Shown piece by piece: positions 10,203 through 17,413 of a stretch of DNA of 31,529 bases. How positions within the stretch are numbered: the first letter of the stretch is position 1; the number at the start of each line of letters is the position of its first letter. The notes below the pieces were generated by a model. It was not told the DNA's origin. It was given only the letters and a program-made list of their open reading frames with translations, and ran no database searches. This DNA is from a virus, in IMG/VR virus record IMGVR_UViG_3300017767_000064, positions 1-31,529 of that record. One strand, given 5' to 3'. The position numbers and the translations under genes were made by a program.

Positions 10203-11429
10203 ATGTCCAAAAACAGTATATTCATCCAAATTGCAGCGTACCGTGACCCAGAATTAGTACCTACATTAGATTCATTATTTGACAACGCAAAATTCCCTAA
10301 TAATATAATGGTATGTATTGCCTGGCAACATTCAACAGAAGATAAGTGGGATGATTTAGGTAAATATAAAAAAGACAAAAAGGTAAAAATATTAGATATA
10401 CCTTATACTGAAACAAACGGTGCTTGTTGGGCACGTAATTTAATACAGCAAGAATATAATAATGAAAAATATACATTACAACTTGATAGTCATCACAGAT
10501 TTGTAAAACATTGGGATGTCAAGTTGATTAAAATGTATGAGAATCTACAAGAAGCAGGGCATAAAAAGCCATTGCTTACTACTTACGCAACAGCATACGA
10601 CCCAAATAATTTTAACATTAAAGATAACGCTGAAGTTTGGGGAATGAAATTTGATAGATTTACGCCTGAAGGTGTAGTGTTTTTCCTTCCTTATACAATT
10701 GAAGATACAAGCAAACCTTTACCGGCAAGATTTTATTCAGCACATTTTGCTTTTACAACAGGTAAACACGTAGAAGAGGTTCAGCATGACCCTTCTTTTT
10801 ATTTTCACGGTGAGGAAATAACTCTTGCTGTTAGGTCTTTTACTCATGGCTATGATTTATTTCATCCAAATGAAATAATTGCTTATCACGAATACACAAG
10901 AACAGGTAGAACAAAACATTGGGACGACGATTCAACTTGGGTAGAAAAAAACACACATACACATAGTAGGGTAAGACAGCTATTAGGAGTAGATGGTGAA
11001 GTTTGTACTCCTTGTAATGAGAAACATTTTGGTGTTTATGGTCTTGGTAAAGAAAGAACTTTACAGGATTACGAAGAATATAGTGGAATTAGATTCAGTG
11101 ATAGAGCTATTAGGCAATCATGTTTAAATAATCAAATACCAACATTAGGTAAAAAAGATGAATTGTATCATCCTAAGTTCTCTCATATATTAAATTTACA
11201 TGGAAATCAATTTCAATATAATGATTATACATTTTGTGCTATAATATTTGAAGATGAAAAGAAAAAAGAATTATATAGAAAAGATATAACTCATTTAAAT
11301 CAATTAATAAAAAATAAAGATAATTTTAATATACCGGTAGAATCAAATACTAAAAAACCAACTAATATAATTGTATGGGCACATTCAGAATCTAAAGGGT
11401 GGGCTGAACGATTAGTCATACCTATTTAA
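10203..11429 (+). CDS. GlcNAc-transferase family glycosyltransferase (PF11397-like, 408 aa)
   Basis: The N-terminus SIFIQIAAYRDPELVPTLDS (residues 5-24) is the hallmark start of the PF11397 'Glycosyltransferase (GlcNAc)' family. It is followed by NGACWARNLIQQEY (72-85) and LQLDSHHRFVKHWD (93-106), whose D-S-H is the D-x-D-like metal/sugar-nucleotide site. The founding eukaryotic member adds GlcNAc to hydroxyproline on Skp1. The protein is cytoplasmic, with no signal peptide or membrane helix. ATG 10203 fits the family start better than TTG 10197. The stop overlaps the next ATG (TAATG), so translation is likely coupled to the methyltransferase. Substrate in this phage is unknown; tail proteins or host glycans are candidates. 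Confidence 0.88.
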   Translation: MSKNSIFIQIAAYRDPELVPTLDSLFDNAKFPNNIMVCIAWQHSTEDKWDDLGKYKKDKKVKILDIPYTETNGACWARNLIQQEYNNEKYTLQLDSHHRFVKHWDVKLIKMYENLQEAGHKKPLLTTYATAYDPNNFNIKDNAEVWGMKFDRFTPEGVVFFLPYTIEDTSKPLPARFYSAHFAFTTGKHVEEVQHDPSFYFHGEEITLAVRSFTHGYDLFHPNEIIAYHEYTRTGRTKHWDDDSTWVEKNTHTHSRVRQLLGVDGEVCTPCNEKHFGVYGLGKERTLQDYEEYSGIRFSDRAIRQSCLNNQIPTLGKKDELYHPKFSHILNLHGNQFQYNDYTFCAIIFEDEKKKELYRKDITHLNQLIKNKDNFNIPVESNTKKPTNIIVWAHSESKGWAERLVIPI

Positions 11430-12115
11430 TGTTTGAATTAGAAAATTATCATAATAATAAATCTTGTAACTTTCATTTATATGATGATTGTCTTATTTGT
11501 AATATTGTAAAAAAAAATAAAATATACGAAGAGTTTTTACATAAAATATTTGAGAAATATGTAAATAAAAATTCGGTTGTAATTGAAGGAGGATGTCACA
11601 TCGGTTTACATAGTGTTAAATTATCAAAATTATGTAAACAACTTTATTGTTTTGAACCTTTAGATAGATCATTTGAATTATTAAGTAAAAACTTAAAAGA
11701 AAATAAATGTAATAATGTAAAAAAATTTAATAAAGCATTATCAAATAACAATAATAAAATAAAATTTAATTGGATTACTTCTAACAACCCAGGAGGAAGT
11801 GGTTTAGATAATAACCCAATGGGAAACATAATGCCTACATCTACAAATAAAGAAACTGAATGTATTACAATTGATAATTTAAAATTAAATAAATTAGATT
11901 TTATAAAATTAGATATAGAGGGGTATGAACCCTTAGCATTAGAAGGAGCATTAAATACAATAAAAAAATATAAACCAATAATTGTTTTAGAATGTTGGGC
12001 TGACCATAGCGGAAATGCTAATTTAGAACACACCAAAACCTTATATAAAGATTTTATTGAATTAGGTTATTCAATTGAACAAATTAGTCATAGTGATTAT
12101 TTATTAAAATGTTAA
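11429..12115 (+). CDS. FkbM-family SAM-dependent methyltransferase (228 aa)
   Basis: A Rossmann-type SAM site is visible at VVIEGGCHIGLHS (residues 50-62), then YCFEPLDRS (73-81), and the family-typical LDFIKLDIEGYEPLALEG (156-173) followed by PIIVLECW (183-190). FkbM proteins O-methylate sugars or small molecules, so it may cap or modify a glycan built by the neighbouring glycosyltransferases. The gene is coupled on both sides: TAATG with the upstream gene, and ATGTTAA (12109-12115) with the downstream one. It is strikingly AT-rich; 11701-11760 has only 6 G or C in 60 bases, suggesting a separate origin from its neighbours. Confidence 0.88.
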   Translation: MFELENYHNNKSCNFHLYDDCLICNIVKKNKIYEEFLHKIFEKYVNKNSVVIEGGCHIGLHSVKLSKLCKQLYCFEPLDRSFELLSKNLKENKCNNVKKFNKALSNNNNKIKFNWITSNNPGGSGLDNNPMGNIMPTSTNKETECITIDNLKLNKLDFIKLDIEGYEPLALEGALNTIKKYKPIIVLECWADHSGNANLEHTKTLYKDFIELGYSIEQISHSDYLLKC

Positions 12116-14406
12116 TACCAAAAAAAATATTTCAAACATTTAAAACAGTTGAATTACCTGAGGGTATGAAACAAGCTCAGCAAACATGGGTTGTAAAAGA
12201 TTTTACCTATAATTTTTACGATGATAAACAGTGTCTTGAATTTATTAAACAACACTTTACACATAAAGAAGTAAACGCATTTATAGACCTTGTTCCTGGT
12301 GCATTCAAAGCTGATTTATTTAGATTGTGTGCTTTGTATATTCATGGAGGAGTTTATTCAGATATTGACACAGTACTATTAGAAGACCTGGGGGGACTAT
12401 TAAATCAAAACGTTAACCTTATAGTTTGTAGAGATGACCCTATGGCTAAAAAATGGTTATGGAATGGTTTTATAGCTACAACACCAAGACATCCTGCTCT
12501 TAAAATTGCAATACAGAAAATTATATCTAACGTTGAAAGTAAAGAGGAAAGGTTTTATCTTGATTACACAGGCCCTGCTATGTTTGGTAAAGCTATAAAT
12601 CAATATCTTGGAAGGGATACAGAACAAGATTTTAAGTTAGGTTTAGATAAAACAAGTAATATGTTAGTTGTTCAACATCAGAATGGTCATATAGTTTTTA
12701 ATAAAAAAAATTACATAAAATGTGAATACCCTACAAAGCAACAAGATAATTTACCTTCTTACTTTTGGGATAACGTTGAGAAACACAGAATATTTAGAGA
12801 GATACCCAGAACAATAATCTATACAGCATTAGATTTGTTTGGTGTTAATGACTACATGATTGATAGTTTTAAAAAACATAACCCTGATTATGAATTTTTA
12901 TTTTTTGATGAAACACAAAAGGAGAAATGGTTTCAAAATACACCATATGATGAATTTTACCGTACACTTTCATGTAAAGGAGAGATAAGTGATTTTTTTA
13001 GGTACTGTTATCTTTATGAAAACGGAGGAGTTTATGTAGATACAGATACTTTTTGTAACCAACCTTTGGACGATTGGATAACTTATCAAGATATAATTTT
13101 TGGTTTAGAAGGTAACGTTGTTAAAGAAGGTTTTTTTAAAGATAATTTTTTTGGTATAGGCTATGTAATAGATAACAAAATTCTTTCCGTATGTAACTGG
13201 GCAATAGCTTCTAAAAAACATCATCCTCTTATGTTACAGGTTATACAAGATATAATGAACAACCCAGTTGATAGAGGTGCTATAGTTAACACAGGGCCTG
13301 GTAGAATTACAAAACACGTTATAGATTATTTTGGAACAAAACAAGACTATACAAAAGATGTATCTAAAGATAACTCAGTATGTCTATCAATAAATCGCTT
13401 TGGCTCTAACCAAATACATAGTAATGCTTTTAAAACATCAAAACCTTTTGAAGTAACAAGAGATGATATTTATATAACCCACATGTTTGAGGGCACTTGG
13501 AGAACAGCAGAAAACAAAGACATAAAAAAGTTAGATACGTTAACAAGACCCTCTGTCACACACAACCTTACAATTTTTCCTTATGGAGATGAATATAAAG
13601 GCGTATCAAGATATGATGAGAACACTGAAAGAACTTTGTTTATGAAAGAGATTGGTGATTGTAGAAGTTTAACAGAGTATTTGTTTAATAAAGATTTTGA
13701 CGTTATCAACTCAAAAATTCTACCTATAGCAGGATACAGTAAAAAAGCAAAGTTTGAAGACTTTAGACATTTTTCATACAAAGGTAAAGATTACTTTTGT
13801 GCCGCTTATATAGATGGCGAGTTTAATACAAAAATGGCTATTTTAGATTATCAATATACTTTTTTAGGAGATGTTGTTATAGACGAATATAACAAGATGA
13901 AATTTGGGGTTGGACCAGAGGTTTACTTTGAAAAGAATTGGTTATTTTTTGAAAAGGATGATGATCTTTATTTTATTTATTCAACAACACCCACCTTGCA
14001 GATATACAAATGTGAGGATTGGGATACATTATACTTTAAAATTTATCATAAAGAAGACACAGACAACAAACACAACATTCCAAGAGATGAAATGTATTTC
14101 TCTAAAGTTACAACCGGTGGTTCAACCTCTCCTATAATTATAGAAGATAAGTTGATATATTCGATACATACAAAAATATATAACGAAAGACAGTATAATC
14201 ATTGGTTAGTAATGCTTGACAGTAACTTTAACTTTATAAAAATTTCTTCTGTTCCTTTTATAAACAAACACATAGGTTATGGACTATTTTTTGTTATGAC
14301 TATGCTAGATACAGGAGACACAGTAACTCTATCTGGAGGATTAGAAGATTTCCAAAACTGGATTTGGAAATTTCCTAAATCAAAAATATTAAATTGTTTT
14401 AATTGA
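12109..14406 (+). CDS. Tandem GT32-type glycosyltransferase with C-terminal beta-rich domain (765 aa)
   Basis: Two glycosyltransferase 'sugar-binding DXD' (PF04488/GT32, OCH1-like) domains lie in tandem. The first starts IPKKIFQTFKTVELP and carries HGGVYSDIDT with D85-I86-D87. The second starts near residue 230 (REIPRTIIYTALDLFG) and carries GGVYVDTDT with D311-T312-D313. Both metal-binding motifs are intact. Residues about 480-765 form a beta-rich region with FEDFRHFSYKGKDYFCAAY (about 547-565), recalling the E-D-x-R strand motif of five-bladed-propeller glycosidase/phosphorylase-like proteins; that part is tentative. A protein that adds two sugars in sequence is plausible. It overlaps the methyltransferase gene by seven bases and closes the cassette. 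Confidence 0.85.
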   Translation: MLIPKKIFQTFKTVELPEGMKQAQQTWVVKDFTYNFYDDKQCLEFIKQHFTHKEVNAFIDLVPGAFKADLFRLCALYIHGGVYSDIDTVLLEDLGGLLNQNVNLIVCRDDPMAKKWLWNGFIATTPRHPALKIAIQKIISNVESKEERFYLDYTGPAMFGKAINQYLGRDTEQDFKLGLDKTSNMLVVQHQNGHIVFNKKNYIKCEYPTKQQDNLPSYFWDNVEKHRIFREIPRTIIYTALDLFGVNDYMIDSFKKHNPDYEFLFFDETQKEKWFQNTPYDEFYRTLSCKGEISDFFRYCYLYENGGVYVDTDTFCNQPLDDWITYQDIIFGLEGNVVKEGFFKDNFFGIGYVIDNKILSVCNWAIASKKHHPLMLQVIQDIMNNPVDRGAIVNTGPGRITKHVIDYFGTKQDYTKDVSKDNSVCLSINRFGSNQIHSNAFKTSKPFEVTRDDIYITHMFEGTWRTAENKDIKKLDTLTRPSVTHNLTIFPYGDEYKGVSRYDENTERTLFMKEIGDCRSLTEYLFNKDFDVINSKILPIAGYSKKAKFEDFRHFSYKGKDYFCAAYIDGEFNTKMAILDYQYTFLGDVVIDEYNKMKFGVGPEVYFEKNWLFFEKDDDLYFIYSTTPTLQIYKCEDWDTLYFKIYHKEDTDNKHNIPRDEMYFSKVTTGGSTSPIIIEDKLIYSIHTKIYNERQYNHWLVMLDSNFNFIKISSVPFINKHIGYGLFFVMTMLDTGDTVTLSGGLEDFQNWIWKFPKSKILNCFN

Positions 14407-14441
14407 AAAAAACAATATAAAAGACATTGCATTTAAATTCG

Positions 14442-14449
14442 TAAATTTG
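14442..14449 (+). promoter_or_regulatory. Bacteroidota-type promoter -7 element (TAAATTTG)
   Basis: TAAATTTG matches TAnnTTTG and ends 16 bases before ATG 14466, in the 59-base gap after the glycosyltransferase cassette. A TTG at 14427-14429 is too close (12 bases) for a normal -33 box. It would let the second bead protein be expressed apart from the enzymes. Confidence 0.45.
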
Positions 14450-14465
14450 TAACAATATTTAGCGG

Positions 14466-16238
14466 ATGGCTTGTAACATTTATATATTATCTTGTCCTAT
14501 AGGAGCAGTAGGAGATGAGTGTACGTTTGAAATTGATTGTTGTGATGGACAACTAATTAACTATACCATGCAGCCTGATAGTATTGTTGAGGCTTGTGTA
14601 CTCGAAGAAGGAGTAGTTACTGTAACATCTTTATCTGGTTCAGCTTTTGAAACATTTGACCCTTGTTCTTCTGATTGTGGCGATATTCCTATAGCACCTA
14701 CCCAAACACCAACACCTACTCCGACTGCGACTCCAGTTCCTACGCCAACGCCAACGCCTGGAGCACCAACACCGACACCAACAGTAACAGTAACAGCCAC
14801 ACCCACGCCCACGCCTACGCCAATAAGTGTTCAGTGTTATGAGTGGGAATTATTATGTCCAAGTACAAGTGCTTATGGTTGTAGTTATGAATACATAGAC
14901 TGTAACGCAGTAACTCAAACCGGGACAATTGAGCCGGATAGAGACATAGACGCTTGTGTTTTATTTCCAAACACTCCAATAGTAAATGGTGGTACAGCAG
15001 TAGGGCCTAGTGCTGCATGTTCAGCAAATCCGACACCTACGCCAGGTCCGACACCTACGCCAGGTCCTCCTACTCCAACACCTACTCCTTCAACAGGATG
15101 TACAGAATGGGTTTTAGTGTGTCCTAGTAGTGCCACGACATGTAATTATTCTTATAGGGATTGTAGTAATGTAGTACAAAGCGGTACTTTGTTCACTGAC
15201 ACAGACTATGAAGTTTGTGTAAAAGATGGTAATATACCAACTGTACAAAATGGACAAGCACGTAGTGAAAATGTTGCATGTTCATCTCCTACTCCCACGC
15301 CAACTGCGACTCCAGTTCCTACGCCAACGCCAACGCCTGGACCGCCGACAGCTACTCCAACAGCTACTCCAACTCCAACGCCTACTCCGACAGCACCTAC
15401 TCCGACTAGTGTTGTTCCTCCAATACCTTCACCGGTAGAAACGGAGTATACTTTAACATATAGTCAAACTTCAAAAGGGTGGCCATCGTTTTATTCATAC
15501 ATACCTGATTATATGCTTGGTATGAATCAATACTTTTATACATTTAATGGTGGTAATTTATACCAGCACAATGCTAATGGAAGTAGAAATAATTTTTATG
15601 GCGACCAATATAATTCTCAAATAACAACTGTGTTTAATCAAAACCCACTTGAGAATAAGATATTTAAAACTATTAATTTAGAATCAGATCAGGCATGGCA
15701 AGCAAACTTAGAAACTGATATACAACAAAACGGATTTATTGATAGCACTTGGTTTAAAGAAAAAGAAGGTGCTTATTTTGCATCTCTAAGACAAAACGGA
15801 GAAGTGCCAGCACTTCCAGGTCAATACGCAATGAGGTCAGCAAACGGAATAGGAAAATGTATTAGTAATAGCAGTGTAGGAAATACAACTACAATTAATT
15901 TTTCTACAAACCCTTTGGTAAATATAGGAAGCATTGTAAGTATAGGTGACTATTTATATTTTTCATTACCAAACTATACAACAATTAATTTAGGTGGGCA
16001 AATAACAAACATAAACGTAGATATACCAGCTGGCATAAATCAAATTTCTATTGATACAAGTATTTCTGGAACATCGACAATAACAATTCAAGACCCTTAT
16101 ATACTTTATATTAAAAGTTCAGTTGCAGAATCCCATGGTTTACTTGGTCACTACTGTGTATTTACTTTAATAAATGAGAGCACTGATTCTACTGAACTCT
16201 TTGCTGTAGAGTCTGAAGTTATGAAAAGCTATCCGTAA
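14466..16238 (+). CDS. Second Thr-Pro bead protein with tail muzzle-like C-terminal domain (590 aa)
   Basis: Three type B Cys-containing beads lie at about residues 1-76, 122-186 and 210-274. They share the C-x-x-W/Y-x-L-x-C start, Y/F-x-D-C middle and D-x-x-x-x-V/A-C-V strand with the beads of the 3068-9712 protein. Thr-Pro linkers follow each (about 77-121, 187-209, 274-324). The C-terminal domain (325-590) contains SQTSKGWPSFYSYIPDYMLG and a following G-N-L-Y-Q-H-N / R-N-N-F-Y-G stretch, which I associate with distal tail (muzzle) proteins of crAss-like phages. It is thus probably a second tail surface protein assembled near the first. It has no signal peptide. Its own promoter-like element precedes it. 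Confidence 0.82.
   Translation: MACNIYILSCPIGAVGDECTFEIDCCDGQLINYTMQPDSIVEACVLEEGVVTVTSLSGSAFETFDPCSSDCGDIPIAPTQTPTPTPTATPVPTPTPTPGAPTPTPTVTVTATPTPTPTPISVQCYEWELLCPSTSAYGCSYEYIDCNAVTQTGTIEPDRDIDACVLFPNTPIVNGGTAVGPSAACSANPTPTPGPTPTPGPPTPTPTPSTGCTEWVLVCPSSATTCNYSYRDCSNVVQSGTLFTDTDYEVCVKDGNIPTVQNGQARSENVACSSPTPTPTATPVPTPTPTPGPPTATPTATPTPTPTPTAPTPTSVVPPIPSPVETEYTLTYSQTSKGWPSFYSYIPDYMLGMNQYFYTFNGGNLYQHNANGSRNNFYGDQYNSQITTVFNQNPLENKIFKTINLESDQAWQANLETDIQQNGFIDSTWFKEKEGAYFASLRQNGEVPALPGQYAMRSANGIGKCISNSSVGNTTTINFSTNPLVNIGSIVSIGDYLYFSLPNYTTINLGGQITNINVDIPAGINQISIDTSISGTSTITIQDPYILYIKSSVAESHGLLGHYCVFTLINESTDSTELFAVESEVMKSYP
14694..15436 (+). repeat. Thr-Pro linker repeat tracts with exact internal duplication
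   Basis: Three CCN-ACN tracts lie at about 14694-14828, 15026-15092 and 15286-15436. The 39 bases 14724-14762 are identical to 15303-15341. A 38-base stretch (14709-14746) is identical to 8201-8238 in the giant tail gene. Identity at the DNA level despite synonymous freedom points to recent copying or recombination between linkers. Confidence 0.9.
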
Positions 16239-16245
16239 AAATTAG

Positions 16246-16253
16246 TATCTTTG
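16246..16253 (+). promoter_or_regulatory. Bacteroidota-type promoter -7 element (TATCTTTG)
   Basis: TATCTTTGC is an exact match to TAnnTTTGC, placed in the 22-base gap and ending 7 bases before ATG 16261. The short distance would give a transcript that is nearly leaderless. The -33 region lies inside the upstream coding sequence and has no clear TTG. Confidence 0.5.
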
Positions 16254-16260
16254 CAGTAGT

Positions 16261-16668
16261 ATGGACTTTAGTATAAGGAAATTAGAGCCATCTGATTATG
16301 ATGATGTATTGGTAGGTTGGTGGAAAGATTGGGGTTGGCAAGCGCCAGCTCAAGATTTTTTACCAGAAAATGGAGAAGGTGGATTGATGGTAATGGTAGA
16401 TAACAAGCCTGTTTGCGCAGGTTTTATGTATATTACCAACTCAAAAGTAAGTTGGGTGGATTGGATAATATCGGATAATAAAATAGATGATAAAGCATTG
16501 AGACACGAGGCAGTTAAATTTTTAGTTAGTACCTTAACAAATATATGTGCAAAAAATGGTGGATATATTTATGCACTATTAAGACATGATGGTTTAATTA
16601 AAACATACGAAGACCTTGGGTATGTAAAAGGAGATAGTTATACTCACGAAATGATAAAAAAAATATAA
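16261..16668 (+). CDS. GNAT-fold acetyltransferase-like protein (135 aa)
   Basis: The start IRKLEPSDYDDVLVGWWKDW is the typical beta1-alpha1 entry of GNAT N-acetyltransferases. Beta strands follow around GGLMVMVDNKPVCAGFMYI and VSWVDWIISD. The C-terminal pattern IYALLRHDGLIKTYEDLGYV matches the last GNAT strand-helix-strand, where the acyl acceptor pocket forms. The classical acetyl-CoA pyrophosphate loop (Q/R-x-x-G-x-G/A) is not obvious, so activity is uncertain. Proteins of this kind are often found beside internal virion genes in phages, and one could modify a virion or host protein. It ends one base before the next gene. Confidence 0.75.
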   Translation: MDFSIRKLEPSDYDDVLVGWWKDWGWQAPAQDFLPENGEGGLMVMVDNKPVCAGFMYITNSKVSWVDWIISDNKIDDKALRHEAVKFLVSTLTNICAKNGGYIYALLRHDGLIKTYEDLGYVKGDSYTHEMIKKI

Positions 16669-16669
16669 T

Positions 16670-17407
16670 ATGGCATTAGGAACTACAGGAGCATTAATTG
16701 CTTCAGCAGCTATACAAGCAGGAACATCTGCAGCAGGTTTCGCTCAAGCTGGAAAAGCTCGTAAAGAAATGAAAAAAGCAGAAGCTGAGGCAGATAAAGC
16801 TATGGCTGCAGCAAGAAAAAAATTAGAAGTAAATTATTTAGCAGGCCTTAGTATTGCAAAAGAACCTTATGAATTAGCAAGAGAAAACTTACTGCAACGT
16901 TCAGCAGCTCTTACTCAAGCTGGAGTTGAAGGCAGCACAAGGGGAGCGGCAGCCACTGCTGGTCAAGTTCTTATGGCTGGTCAAGCACAGGCTGCTCAAC
17001 AAAGAGCTTCTATGTCGCAGGAAATGAACAGATTGCAAGAATTAGCTGCAAGAGAAGAATCAAGATTACAAAGCGCTAGAGTTGATTTAGATATTGGAGA
17101 GGCTAAAGGAGCTCAGCAAGCTGCAGCAGATTTTCAAGCAGCGGCAGATGCAGCTAAAGCAGGTGCTATTAAAAGTGCAGCAGGCGCATTAACAACAGGT
17201 GTGCAAATTTTTTCTGAAAATCCATTTGATGTAACTAAAGCAGCTGGAACTTCAGGAGCAGCACCAAGCTTAGGGAGTTTTAGTGGTACAGATTATAGTA
17301 CATTTGGGCAAGACTTGATTAACTTTGACCCCGTAATGCCAAACTTAACTAACGATCCTTTCTATCAATTCACGCAAGCAGGTGTAACAGCTCCAAAATT
17401 ACCTTAA
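16670..17407 (+). CDS. Internal virion protein candidate, T7 gp14-like role (245 aa)
   Basis: A short hydrophobic Ala/Gly N-terminus (about residues 1-26) is followed by a long, very Ala-rich, charged helical region (about 27-190) with heptad-like K-A-x-A-E-A and Q-x-x-A patterns typical of coiled coils. A low-complexity C-terminus ends the protein. It has no catalytic motif. Its size, composition and place as the first of three consecutive genes of rising length (245, 538, 1763 aa) mirror the T7 internal core genes 14-15-16, whose products are ejected into the host envelope at infection. The assignment is by architecture and order rather than by a diagnostic motif. Confidence 0.75.
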   Translation: MALGTTGALIASAAIQAGTSAAGFAQAGKARKEMKKAEAEADKAMAAARKKLEVNYLAGLSIAKEPYELARENLLQRSAALTQAGVEGSTRGAAATAGQVLMAGQAQAAQQRASMSQEMNRLQELAAREESRLQSARVDLDIGEAKGAQQAAADFQAAADAAKAGAIKSAAGALTTGVQIFSENPFDVTKAAGTSGAAPSLGSFSGTDYSTFGQDLINFDPVMPNLTNDPFYQFTQAGVTAPKLP

Positions 17408-17413
17408 TATATT

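Noticed and set aside
11644-12036. - strand ORF of 130 residues with hydrophobic stretches
   Set aside because: It is the complement of the strongly supported FkbM gene; AT-rich coding DNA readily gives hydrophobic shadows.
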